Positions 14,785 through 22,241 of a stretch of 23,240 bases of DNA are shown piece by piece. The DNA comes from Candidatus Pacearchaeota archaeon (GTDB lineage: Archaea; Nanobdellota; Nanobdellia; Pacearchaeales; GW2011-AR1): NCBI GenBank assembly GCA_016186375.1, contig JACPLS010000039.1, positions 1 through 23,240 on the forward strand, read 5' to 3'. Both the position numbers and the translations under genes were made by a program. Position 1 is the first letter of the stretch; each line of letters starts with the position of its first letter. The notes under the pieces were generated by a model. The model searched no databases. It was not told the DNA's origin and worked only from the letters and a program-made list of their open reading frames with translations.

Positions 14785-14787
14785 ATA
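14779..14787 (+). promoter_or_regulatory. TATA-like element at the start of cassette 2
   Basis: TTATAAATA, partly formed by the stop codon of B1, is centred 24 bp upstream of the ATG at 14807. It would let cassette 2 be transcribed on its own. Confidence 0.4.
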
Positions 14788-14806
14788 TCCTTGTTTTCAC
14801 TTGAGT

Positions 14807-15562
14807 ATGGAAAATAAAAAAGGGCAGATAGCAATTTTTGTTATTATTGCATTAATAATTGTAATTGCGCTTGTTGTGATTTTACTCAGGCCAAGATTAC
14901 CTTTGTTGCAACAATCTTCTCTGTCGCCTGAAACTTATTTAAAAACTTGTATTGAGCCATCTTTAAAAGAAAATTTAGCTATTCTTGGAAATCAAGGAGG
15001 ATATAAAAATCCTGAAGGATTTTTAGAATACAAAGGAGAGAAGATAAAATATCTCTGCTATACAACAGAGAATTATAAAACCTGTGTTGTTCAACAACCT
15101 GCTATCAAAGAGCAATTTGAGAAGGACTTTTCATCATTGATAAAAGGAAGAACAGAAATATGTGTTGGAGAATTAAAAAAAGAATATGAAAAAAGAGGAT
15201 ATGATGTCAATTTAGGAAAAACTGACAGCAGTGTTTCAATAAATCCTGGAAACATTCAGTTTTTAGTTGTCGCGCCAATAACAATAAAAAAAGAATCAAC
15301 TCAAAGATTTGAAAAATTTGAACTTGGTTTTGACAGCCAATTTTATGATTTATTGTTGATAGCTAGCAGTATTATAGAATTTGAATCTAGTTTAGGCGAT
15401 TCAGAAACGACATTATATATGCAATACTATCCTGATTTAAAGATAGAGAAAACAAAATTATCTGATGGTAGTAAGGTATACAAACTGACAAATGTTGTTT
15501 CAAATGACAGCTTCAGATTCGCATCCAAAAGCCTTTCATGGCCACCGGGATACGGAGTTTAA
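14807..15562 (+). CDS. Pilin-like single-pass surface protein A2 of cassette 2
   Basis: A 251-aa paralogue of the product at 10041. It starts MENKKGQIAIFVIIALII, again a KKGQ class III signal-like motif followed by one hydrophobic helix to about residue 26, with Phe instead of Glu at +5. Shared motifs are KTCIEPS, GGYKNPEGFLEYKGEKIKYLC, ENYKTCVVQQP and KKEYEKRGYDV, with a PPG end. The cysteines in the first half are conserved; the later pair of A1 (KFCYF, RGCAIPPG) is lost. Start choice is open: the ATG at 14807 has a TATA element 24 bp upstream. An ATG at 14759, inside the end of B1, has a strong AAAGGAGG at 14746-14753 and would add 16 residues. Confidence 0.8.
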   Translation: MENKKGQIAIFVIIALIIVIALVVILLRPRLPLLQQSSLSPETYLKTCIEPSLKENLAILGNQGGYKNPEGFLEYKGEKIKYLCYTTENYKTCVVQQPAIKEQFEKDFSSLIKGRTEICVGELKKEYEKRGYDVNLGKTDSSVSINPGNIQFLVVAPITIKKESTQRFEKFELGFDSQFYDLLLIASSIIEFESSLGDSETTLYMQYYPDLKIEKTKLSDGSKVYKLTNVVSNDSFRFASKSLSWPPGYGV

Positions 15563-15563
15563 A

Positions 15564-15962
15564 ATGAAAATAGAATTAAAAGAAAGAAGATTTACAACCA
15601 AAATTGAAGAGATTCAAGAAATAGCAAAAAAAATAGCTAGAAATAATAATGTTAAGGCCGTTTATTTATTTGGAAGCTACGCTACTGGAAAACAGAATAT
15701 TTTATCTGATATAGATATTTGTATAATAACAAAAAATGATAATGAAGATGTTAGGTTTCCTGTAACTGATAATTTAGATGTCAGTTATTTTCATAGGCTC
15801 CCTTTAACTATTCAATTTAAAGTTTTTAAAGAAGGAAAGCCCATAGTTGTAAAAGATAAAAATTTTATATATGATCTCAAATTAAAAACGCTTAAATTAT
15901 ATTTAGATTATTCACATATAATAAACAGATATGTTTGGGAGAATTTCAGATGTACAATATAG
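15564..15962 (+). CDS. MNT-type minimal nucleotidyltransferase (MntA-like antitoxin)
   Basis: A 132-aa protein with the polymerase-beta-superfamily signature GSYATGKQNILSDID (residues 37-51), an exact GSX10DxD. These are the nucleotide- and metal-binding residues of minimal nucleotidyltransferases. In MntA-HepT pairs this enzyme AMPylates and neutralises the HEPN ribonuclease HepT. Here it starts one base after A2, with GGAG at 15555-15558, and its end overlaps the start of a 28-codon HepT-like remnant by 13 bases, the usual overlap of such pairs. Being without an intact partner, it may be an orphan. No TATA box of its own is evident. Confidence 0.87.
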   Translation: MKIELKERRFTTKIEEIQEIAKKIARNNNVKAVYLFGSYATGKQNILSDIDICIITKNDNEDVRFPVTDNLDVSYFHRLPLTIQFKVFKEGKPIVVKDKNFIYDLKLKTLKLYLDYSHIINRYVWENFRCTI

Positions 15963-16036
15963 ATAGAATAAATGCCATGATTGAAGATATAAAAAAATTA
16001 ATTGAAAAGGATATTAAAAATGAAAGGAAAAAATAA
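15950..16036 (+). pseudogene. Truncated HepT (HEPN toxin)-like N-terminus, 28 aa
   Basis: The frame overlapping the nucleotidyltransferase stop reads MYNIDRINAMIEDIKKLIEK and ends NERKK at TAA 16034-16036. Its first helix resembles the N-terminal helix of HepT/DUF86 HEPN proteins, and the gene order (MNT then HEPN, short overlap) is that of the toxin-antitoxin pair. The HEPN catalytic motif RX4-6H, near the C-terminus in intact proteins, is missing, so it cannot be an active RNase. The gene for the next surface protein begins inside it at 16020. A GGAG sits at 15938-15941. The family call rests on one helix and on context. Confidence 0.5.
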
Positions 16037-17582
16037 ACCAGCTTATAAAGAATCCAAAGAAATAAAATTAGCAGTTATTGGCTTATTTATAATTATAGGA
16101 TTATTTATTATTAATTTGTCTTTTGTTTCAGCAGAGGTAAAAGCGACTGTCTGTTGCGAGAAAACAATAAGCAATCTTTATTGCCAGAATGTTCCAGCAG
16201 AAGAATGCGCATCTGATGCAAGGCAAACTCCAACGTCATGTTTATCAACATCTTATTGCAAACCAGGAACTTGTTATAATAATGGAGGAGGATTATGCAC
16301 TGACAACACTCCTCAATTAGTTTGTAATGCTAATAATGGTACATGGTCTGAAAAATCTCCTCCACAGTGTGGATTAGGATGTTGTATTTTAGGTGATCAA
16401 GCCGCTTTTGTAACATTAACAAGATGTAAATATTTATCTGCAAATCTCGGTCTCCAGACAAATTATGATAGAAGTATAAAAGATGAGGTTCAGTGTATTT
16501 TGAAAGTACAAGGTCAAGAGAAAGGAGCATGTGTTTATGATTTTGAATTTCAAAGTACTTGTAAATTTACAACGAGAGACATATGTTTAGGAGGACAAGG
16601 ATTAAACAGCTCTTCGATTAAGGGTGAGTTTTTTGCAGGAAAGCTTTGTTCTGCTCCCGAATTGGGAACAAATTGTGGAAAGACGACTAACACTCTCTGC
16701 ATACCTGGAAAAGATGAAGTGTATTTTGTTGATACATGTGGTAATCCGGCAAACATTTATGATGTATCTAAAATAAATGATGCAGAATATTGGACAAATA
16801 CCAAAGATAAAGATGAAAGTTGTGGAGTAGGTAGCGCTAATTCTAATTCAAAAACTTGCGGAAATTGCAACTATCTACAAGGCAGCTACTGCAGGCCATC
16901 TTCAAAAGTCAATAGACCATCTTATGGAAATAATATATGCGCTGATTTAAATTGTAAAAGCACACAAAATGGAAAATCCTATAAACATGGTGAATCATGG
17001 TGTGTTTATGACGATAAAGGAACCAAAGGAGAAGGAGATAATTCTGTTGGCTCAAGATATTACAAACATATCTGTATAAATGGAGAAGAAGTCTTAGAAC
17101 AATGCGCTGATTTCAGGCAGGAAGAATGTATAGGAGATAACATAGAAACTTCTGTAGGGCTTTTTTCACAGGCAGCGTGCAGAGTCAACAGGTGGCAAGA
17201 TTGTACTGGGCAAATTGACAAGAAAGACTGTGAGAATACAGATAGAAGAGATTGCTTCTGGAAAGAAGGAGAAGGTATAGGAAATTCAACAATCAGCGGA
17301 GTTTGTTTACCTAAAAATACTCCGGGAATAAAATTCTGGGAAGGAGAGGAGGCCAAAAGCATATGCGCGCAGGCAAATGCTCAATGCATAGTAACTTTTG
17401 AAAAAGGATTATTTGGTGGAGAGAAATGTGTTGGAAATTGCGAATGTCTTGATGAGAGATGGGAAAAACAAAGAGCTGGAATCTGCCTTGCCTTAGGAGA
17501 TTGTGGACCTAAGATAAATTGGATTGGAGATAGTGGATATAAACCAGGATTTAATGTTTCAATTGGTAAAGTTAAAAAATGA
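16020..17582 (+). CDS. Secreted cysteine-rich surface protein B2N (separate first half)
   Basis: A 520-aa protein with an N-terminal signal sequence or anchor (about residues 15-36, LAVIGLFIIIGLFIINLSF, possible cleavage after VSA). One long cysteine-rich domain then runs to the end. It aligns by eye, motif after motif, with the Cys-rich domain of B1: CKPGTCYNNGG, LGCCILGDQA, ACVYDFEFQSTC, GKDEVYFVDTCGNPANIYD, KTCGNCNYLQGSYC, HGESWCVY, CADFRQEEC, AACRVNRWQDC and CLALGDCGPKINWIGD. It stops about where the hydrophobic block of B1 would begin. The start at 16020 lies inside the HepT-like remnant; an in-frame TTG at 16002 is an alternative. Function unknown; probably extracellular and disulfide-rich. 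Confidence 0.85.
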   Translation: MKGKNKPAYKESKEIKLAVIGLFIIIGLFIINLSFVSAEVKATVCCEKTISNLYCQNVPAEECASDARQTPTSCLSTSYCKPGTCYNNGGGLCTDNTPQLVCNANNGTWSEKSPPQCGLGCCILGDQAAFVTLTRCKYLSANLGLQTNYDRSIKDEVQCILKVQGQEKGACVYDFEFQSTCKFTTRDICLGGQGLNSSSIKGEFFAGKLCSAPELGTNCGKTTNTLCIPGKDEVYFVDTCGNPANIYDVSKINDAEYWTNTKDKDESCGVGSANSNSKTCGNCNYLQGSYCRPSSKVNRPSYGNNICADLNCKSTQNGKSYKHGESWCVYDDKGTKGEGDNSVGSRYYKHICINGEEVLEQCADFRQEECIGDNIETSVGLFSQAACRVNRWQDCTGQIDKKDCENTDRRDCFWKEGEGIGNSTISGVCLPKNTPGIKFWEGEEAKSICAQANAQCIVTFEKGLFGGEKCVGNCECLDERWEKQRAGICLALGDCGPKINWIGDSGYKPGFNVSIGKVKK

Positions 17583-17619
17583 TTTTTATTGTAACTTTAT
17601 AATAGTTAAAATACAAACA

Positions 17620-17627
17620 TTTAAATA
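17620..17627 (+). promoter_or_regulatory. TATA box for the first lipoprotein gene
   Basis: TTTAAATA centred about 25 bp upstream of the ATG at 17649; leaderless arrangement. The lipoprotein genes thus have a promoter separate from the preceding surface genes. Confidence 0.65.
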
Positions 17628-17648
17628 CCTCTCTTATCCTACAAATCT

Positions 17649-17996
17649 ATGAAGATAAATAACAAACTAAAGAATATTGGAATGGCTACAGGTTTAGCTT
17701 TACTTTTAGGTTGTGAATCAACTTATCAGACATATAAAGTAAACTCATATCCAAATTATAATAATTCAACACCTTCTAATAACAAATATCAACTATTAGG
17801 TAAGAGAATGCCAAATGGTGATTTACTTTATGAATTACCAAGAATTCAAGATCTGCAAGACAGAATGAAAAGGTCATTTGCAACGGTAATTCCTGATTTA
17901 AGAGACAAAATAGAGAAAGGTATACCTACTCTCGATATACACTACCTCATAGAACATCCAGACGGAAGCGCGAATATTATTTATTATGAAGAGTAA
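17649..17996 (+). CDS. Small putative lipoprotein, 115 aa
   Basis: The N-terminus MKINNKLKNIGMATGLALLL ends in the lipobox LLLGC with Cys22, so the mature protein would be lipid-anchored on the outside of the membrane. An Asn/Ser/Tyr-rich linker (NYNNSTPSNNKY) follows. The segment GKRMPNGDLLYELP (51-64) then precedes an amphipathic helix (IQDLQDRMKR). The same segment occurs in the next lipoprotein, as GKKQPDGTIEYNVP. No enzyme motif. It lies between the two halves of the split surface protein in cassette 2 and is absent from cassette 1. Confidence 0.75.
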   Translation: MKINNKLKNIGMATGLALLLGCESTYQTYKVNSYPNYNNSTPSNNKYQLLGKRMPNGDLLYELPRIQDLQDRMKRSFATVIPDLRDKIEKGIPTLDIHYLIEHPDGSANIIYYEE

Positions 17997-18022
17997 TAAT
18001 AATTAAATCATTTAATAATAAT

Positions 18023-18895
18023 ATGTCATTAATAAATAAACTAAGGGTTGTAGGATCATTAGGAATTCTTGTATTAACAATAGGCTGTGATACTGTGGGG
18101 CCAGATGGAAGAACTGATGGGGAGAGAATAATGGATGGTTTTACCGAACTGTCTCTAGGTCCAATTGCAAATGCAAATGCTCAATTATCAAAAACACCAC
18201 AAAAAGCTGCTGCTTGGAGTGCAATAGGCCAATTTGGAAATAATGAATTCTACCGTAATACTCAAATAGAAGCAGCAAAAGCAGGAAGAAGCGAAGTAAA
18301 TGTTAATATCGGAAATGCGCAATCTAAAGATTATATAGTAATTGGCGATAAAATTATATATGGAAAAAAACAACCTGACGGAACTATCGAATATAATGTA
18401 CCTCAGGATCCTGAAACACAGAGAATAATTCAGGAAAGGCTAAGGAATCTTGGCATAGAAAAACCTAGAGAAGAGAAAAAAGAAATAATAAAGACGGGTA
18501 TTCGCGTTAAATCTCACTCAAAATTTGAACGGATAATTATGGCTACTTATAATTACATATCTGATTTAAACAATAATAATAAATATGAACTTCCTGATGA
18601 AGCCGTCGGTATAAAGGAAAGATTCTCCACAAAAGAGAAAATGACAATACAAATAGGTGCATCAAAAAAGATTCCAGATTTAATATATAAATTAACAAAC
18701 AGAAACGGTGAAATCTTAGATACAGTCAGCTCTAAAGAGGGAGGTTATGATTCTGTTTATGGTTTATTAAGAGTCTATAATGATAAAGAATTTAGCACAG
18801 GAATAAATTTAACTCCGGGCAATTATGTAGCTCTCTGGTATAGTGGGGATGAATTTTTAGGAAAGCTTGAATTTGAAGTTTATGAAGAGAAATAA
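18023..18895 (+). CDS. Putative lipoprotein, 290 aa
   Basis: The N-terminus has a hydrophobic core and the lipobox LTIGC with Cys22, the same position as in the preceding lipoprotein. The segment GKKQPDGTIEYNVP (114-127), followed by a helix (PETQRIIQERLRNLG), parallels the smaller lipoprotein. The C-terminal half, after a Lys/Glu-rich linker (KPREEKKEIIK), looks like a beta-sandwich: YISDLNNNNKYELPDEAVGI, then GLLRVYNDKEF and LTPGNYVALWYSGDEFLGKL. The NNNNKYELPDE stretch recalls Ca-binding dockerin-like loops, but only weakly. It follows the first lipoprotein by 26 bases and is probably co-transcribed. Confidence 0.75.
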   Translation: MSLINKLRVVGSLGILVLTIGCDTVGPDGRTDGERIMDGFTELSLGPIANANAQLSKTPQKAAAWSAIGQFGNNEFYRNTQIEAAKAGRSEVNVNIGNAQSKDYIVIGDKIIYGKKQPDGTIEYNVPQDPETQRIIQERLRNLGIEKPREEKKEIIKTGIRVKSHSKFERIIMATYNYISDLNNNNKYELPDEAVGIKERFSTKEKMTIQIGASKKIPDLIYKLTNRNGEILDTVSSKEGGYDSVYGLLRVYNDKEFSTGINLTPGNYVALWYSGDEFLGKLEFEVYEEK

Positions 18896-18918
18896 AAATC
18901 AAACCATATTCAAGAATA

Positions 18919-18928
18919 TTTATAAATA
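18919..18928 (+). promoter_or_regulatory. TATA box for B2C
   Basis: TTTATAAATA centred 25 bp upstream of the ATG at 18948. The second half of the split surface protein therefore has its own promoter. Confidence 0.65.
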
Positions 18929-18947
18929 ACATATTTCTTTACTATAT

Positions 18948-21410
18948 ATGCCAAAAAAGAGGAAAAAGAACTTTGTTTTATTTGGAGCATTTTTGCAAAT
19001 TGTTTTGCTTGTTAGCATGAGTTTTGCTCTTGCTTTTCTTATTTCGAAAGAAGTTGAGATTGTGAGTGCTATTCATAATCCAAATTTGCAAGAAGATCAA
19101 CCAACTTTAGACATTAGAGATAATCCTTCTGAACCACAGATTGGTGATAACATAGGAGCTAATCCTCCAGGAGAAAAAGTTATAAGTTCAGATATTTCTC
19201 CTCTGCAAACAACCGATAGCGTCTCGATTCAAACTACACCCAGCGCTTCATTAACAGGGGTTAAAACTTCGGGTGGAGCACTTTTATCTTCGGGGAGAGG
19301 TTTAATTCCAACAAAAGAATTTTCTTTTACTTCTGATACTTCTTTTGATATACCTGTAAGAGTAGGTGATCCAGTTACTAAAATAATTCCAGATGGCAAG
19401 GGAGGTGCAACATTTTTTTATAAAAGTGGTGCAGAACAAAGTCATTTTACCGCATCACAATACGAACAAATACAACAAACCATGAGCACACAGGGAGTTG
19501 GAACAGTTCCGGCGATAACTCAAGGCTACACACCTTATAAAGGTCCATTCGGCGTTTTTGGGAGCGGAATACAAAATCCGTTAGTTGGACATCTGGTTAG
19601 TGGCTTGTTATTTGCAGTAACTATTGTTGGAGTTATTCAAGTTATAGGAAGTTTAGCAGGGATTGATTCCGACACAACTAAATCTTTAAGTATTGCTGCT
19701 TTTGCAGGTATCATGGCCGGTCAAGCAGTTACAGGCGCAATTCAAAGTGGTTATCTGAATAGTCTTATATCACCTTCTGGAAAATTTTTAGGTGTATTTA
19801 ATACTGCAAGAGGAGCCGGATTAGCTACAGGATTGCTAGTCGCAGCCGCAGTTTTCATTCTCACATATAAAACCACAAAGAAAAAAATGGTGACATTCCA
19901 ATGTCTTCCTTTTGAGCCTGCTCTGGGAGGATCAAAATGCGAAGAATGCAATAAAGATTCATATAGGCCATGTTCTGAATATCGTTGTAAAAGTCTAGGA
20001 CAAGCATGCCAACTTCTTAATCCCGGAACAAAAGAAGAAAAATGCGCTTGGGTATCTCCAAAAGATGTTACGAGCCCAATAATAGCCTCGTGGTCAGATG
20101 CATTAAAGCCAGCACAATATAATTTAAAATTTGTTCCAGATACTAGCATCAGGCCCCCTGCTCTAGGTGTTAAGATTGTTTCAGGTTCTTCCGGATGTCT
20201 TCCTGCTTTCACACCTTTAGAATTTGGAATAATAACAAATGAGCCAGCACAATGTAAATTAGATTACAACCATACAGGCAAATTTGATGAAATGCAATAT
20301 TATTTCGGAGGAAGCAATTATTTCCTATATAATCATACACAACAAATGAGGCTTCCTGGTCCAAATACTGGAACAGGAGGAGAATTAGCTCCTGAACTTA
20401 CAAATGATGGAACATTTGCGCTTTATACTAGATGCAGAGACGCTAACGGAAATGAAAATGTTGATGAATACGCAATAAGTTTCTGTGTAGATAAAGGTCC
20501 AGACACAACTCCTCCTCTAATAGAAGGTTTTTCAATTCCATCAGGAAATCCAATTACATTTAATCAGGAAAATGTTCCTATTGAAGTTTATACAAATGAG
20601 CCTGCTGATTGTAAATGGAGCAGAGAAACAAAATCGTATAGTGATATGGAAAACACCATGCAATGTTCATCAGAAAGCTTCCAGATAAATGCAAACTTAG
20701 TTTATACCTGTTCCAGTAATCTAACAGGAATAAAGAATAGAGAAGAGAATAAATTCTACTTTAGATGTAAGGATAAATCAGATAATGAAAATGTAGCTAG
20801 TGATGAGCTTATTTTGAGAGGTAGCAAACCTTTAAACATTTTAAGTGTAGGTCCCAATGAAACTATCCTTGGAAGTACAGAAGTTGTTCCAGCAGTTCTT
20901 AGCGTTGAAACAGATGATGGTTCTGATGAAGGAAAAGCAATCTGTTACTTCTCTCCAACTGGAGAAAAAGACAGTTATATTGCAATGTTTGAAACCTCTT
21001 CTTTCCAGCATAAGCAACCTCTTTCTTTAACATCAGGAAATTATAAATATTTCTTCAGATGTGTTGATGCAGGAGGAAATGCAGCAGAATCTCTGACTGG
21101 ATTCAGTGTATTTGTTGATAAATCCGCGCCTTCAATAACAAGAGCCTATAAGGATGAAAAAGAAAATGCTCTAAAAATTGTAACAAATGAAGAGGCTGCC
21201 TGTGTCTATTCGCTAAAGAATTGCAACTATAATTTTGCTGATGGGTTGAAGATGCTTTATTCAAATCCCGATGTAAAGACAAATCATTTCGCTGAATGGA
21301 AGTTGAGCAATACTTATTATATTAAGTGCCAAGACAATTATGGCAATGAACCTGAACCAAACAAATGCAATTTAATTGTTAGTGCTGTGCAACTTGCAGG
21401 GAAGAAATAG
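18948..21410 (+). CDS. Membrane-anchored Ig-like surface protein B2C (separate second half)
   Basis: An 820-aa protein. Residues 9-31 form an N-terminal anchor (FLQIVLLVSMSFALAFLI) similar to that of B1. A Ser/Thr/Pro/Gly-rich linker runs to about 200. Several hydrophobic helices follow at about 210-305 (VSGLLFAVTIVGVIQVIGSL, then GLLVAAAVFILTYKTTKKK). Next is a small Cys knot (FQCLPFEPALGGSKCEECN), then Ig-like repeats with TNEPAQC, TNEPADC, TRCRDANGNEN, RCVDAGGNAAES and TNEEAAC. From about residue 310 on it matches the C-terminal 500 residues of B1. It lacks the long cysteine-rich domain, which is encoded separately as B2N. The start is fixed by a TATA box 25 bp upstream. Function unknown; presumably cell-surface. 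Confidence 0.85.
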   Translation: MPKKRKKNFVLFGAFLQIVLLVSMSFALAFLISKEVEIVSAIHNPNLQEDQPTLDIRDNPSEPQIGDNIGANPPGEKVISSDISPLQTTDSVSIQTTPSASLTGVKTSGGALLSSGRGLIPTKEFSFTSDTSFDIPVRVGDPVTKIIPDGKGGATFFYKSGAEQSHFTASQYEQIQQTMSTQGVGTVPAITQGYTPYKGPFGVFGSGIQNPLVGHLVSGLLFAVTIVGVIQVIGSLAGIDSDTTKSLSIAAFAGIMAGQAVTGAIQSGYLNSLISPSGKFLGVFNTARGAGLATGLLVAAAVFILTYKTTKKKMVTFQCLPFEPALGGSKCEECNKDSYRPCSEYRCKSLGQACQLLNPGTKEEKCAWVSPKDVTSPIIASWSDALKPAQYNLKFVPDTSIRPPALGVKIVSGSSGCLPAFTPLEFGIITNEPAQCKLDYNHTGKFDEMQYYFGGSNYFLYNHTQQMRLPGPNTGTGGELAPELTNDGTFALYTRCRDANGNENVDEYAISFCVDKGPDTTPPLIEGFSIPSGNPITFNQENVPIEVYTNEPADCKWSRETKSYSDMENTMQCSSESFQINANLVYTCSSNLTGIKNREENKFYFRCKDKSDNENVASDELILRGSKPLNILSVGPNETILGSTEVVPAVLSVETDDGSDEGKAICYFSPTGEKDSYIAMFETSSFQHKQPLSLTSGNYKYFFRCVDAGGNAAESLTGFSVFVDKSAPSITRAYKDEKENALKIVTNEEAACVYSLKNCNYNFADGLKMLYSNPDVKTNHFAEWKLSNTYYIKCQDNYGNEPEPNKCNLIVSAVQLAGKK

Positions 21411-21494
21411 TTTTTTCCTCTTTTATAAAAGCAGAGAATAAAACTTCAGCTTCAATTATCGGCCCCAGCTTTAAGAAATCTCTGTCAAAAAATA

Positions 21495-21911
21495 TCAAAA
21501 CATAAACTTTTCCAAATCACTGGTTTTTAATGTTTTGACTATTTTCTGTTTATCAAAATGCCTATCTTCACTCCAGATTACTCCATCTTCTCCTTTGCTT
21601 AAAGCTGCTGCGATGAAAGGATAATCTTCTTCATCGATTGTTTTCATTAGTTCTTTAGCTTTAACTTTTTGTTCAAGCATCTCTCTTCTTGAAATAAGCT
21701 TAATATGCGAAAACAACTTTGCCAACAGCAATATAAAATCATTCTCCATGAGTTGTGCTTTTTCAATCATATAGTTTTTGTATTTTATGATTTTATGGAG
21801 AGCAATTTCTGGAAAATAAAATTCCAACCCTGAATTTCTTATAATATTTCTGGTTTTAGAATCTTTCAATAATGCAGATATTAATATATTAACATCGATA
21901 ATGATTTTCAC
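21495..21911 (-). CDS. PIN-domain ribonuclease, VapC-like toxin
   Basis: A 138-aa PIN-domain protein. MKIIIDVNILISALL carries the first acidic residue (D6, with N8). A mid-region Glu lies at YFPEIAL (E35). The acidic cluster DEEDYPFIAAAL (93-104) and the late VIWSEDRHF (E115/D116) complete the metal site of PIN nucleases, which cleave RNA. The start is GTG at 21909-21911, one base after the stop of the antitoxin-like gene, so the two are co-transcribed. Among PIN families the layout resembles putative toxin VapC proteins of archaea. RNA target unknown. Confidence 0.85.
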   Translation of the reverse strand: MKIIIDVNILISALLKDSKTRNIIRNSGLEFYFPEIALHKIIKYKNYMIEKAQLMENDFILLLAKLFSHIKLISRREMLEQKVKAKELMKTIDEEDYPFIAAALSKGEDGVIWSEDRHFDKQKIVKTLKTSDLEKFMF

Positions 21912-21912
21912 A

Positions 21913-22131
21913 TTAGTTTAAATCCTGAGCAACCTCTCTTTTTATTTTCCTGCTTATATCTTCGATATCTTTTTGCGTTATTTTGCTTTTCTTTAATAGT
22001 TTTTCTTCAAAATCAGTTTCCATTATCTTATTTTCAAAGGCTTGCCTCGCTATCTCGCTCCATCTTATTTCTCTCATTGCTTTCATCTTCTCAAAAAGCT
22101 GTTCTGGAATTGATAAAGTCATATTAGTCAT
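21913..22131 (-). CDS. VapB-like antitoxin, ribbon-helix-helix type
   Basis: A 72-aa protein starting TNMTLSIPEQLFEKMKAMRE, then IRWSEIARQAFENKI: a short strand followed by two helices as in ribbon-helix-helix DNA-binding domains. The C-terminal half is a charged helix (KKSKITQKDIEDISRKIKRE) of the sort that wraps around and blocks a PIN toxin. It directly precedes the PIN gene, with a one-base gap. Antitoxins of this class usually repress their own promoter. The ATG at 22131 has a TATA box 25 bp upstream. Confidence 0.82.
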   Translation of the reverse strand: MTNMTLSIPEQLFEKMKAMREIRWSEIARQAFENKIMETDFEEKLLKKSKITQKDIEDISRKIKREVAQDLN

Positions 22132-22152
22132 ACTTAATTATGTGTAAACAAA

Positions 22153-22160
22153 TATTTAAA
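22153..22160 (-). promoter_or_regulatory. TATA box of the toxin-antitoxin pair
   Basis: TTTAAATA on the minus strand, centred about 25 bp upstream of the ATG at 22131; leaderless arrangement. Confidence 0.65.
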
Positions 22161-22241
22161 CTTTTCTGTTTTCCAGAGTTGCTACAATTTTTAGCGAAAG
22201 AAAGTCTTGCTTTCAACAAAGAATTAAAAGTAAAATTCTAA

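Noticed and set aside
19751..20212. A 153-codon open frame on the minus strand opposite B2C
   Set aside because: It overlaps coding sequence strongly supported by homology to B1; no promoter or recognisable protein motif.
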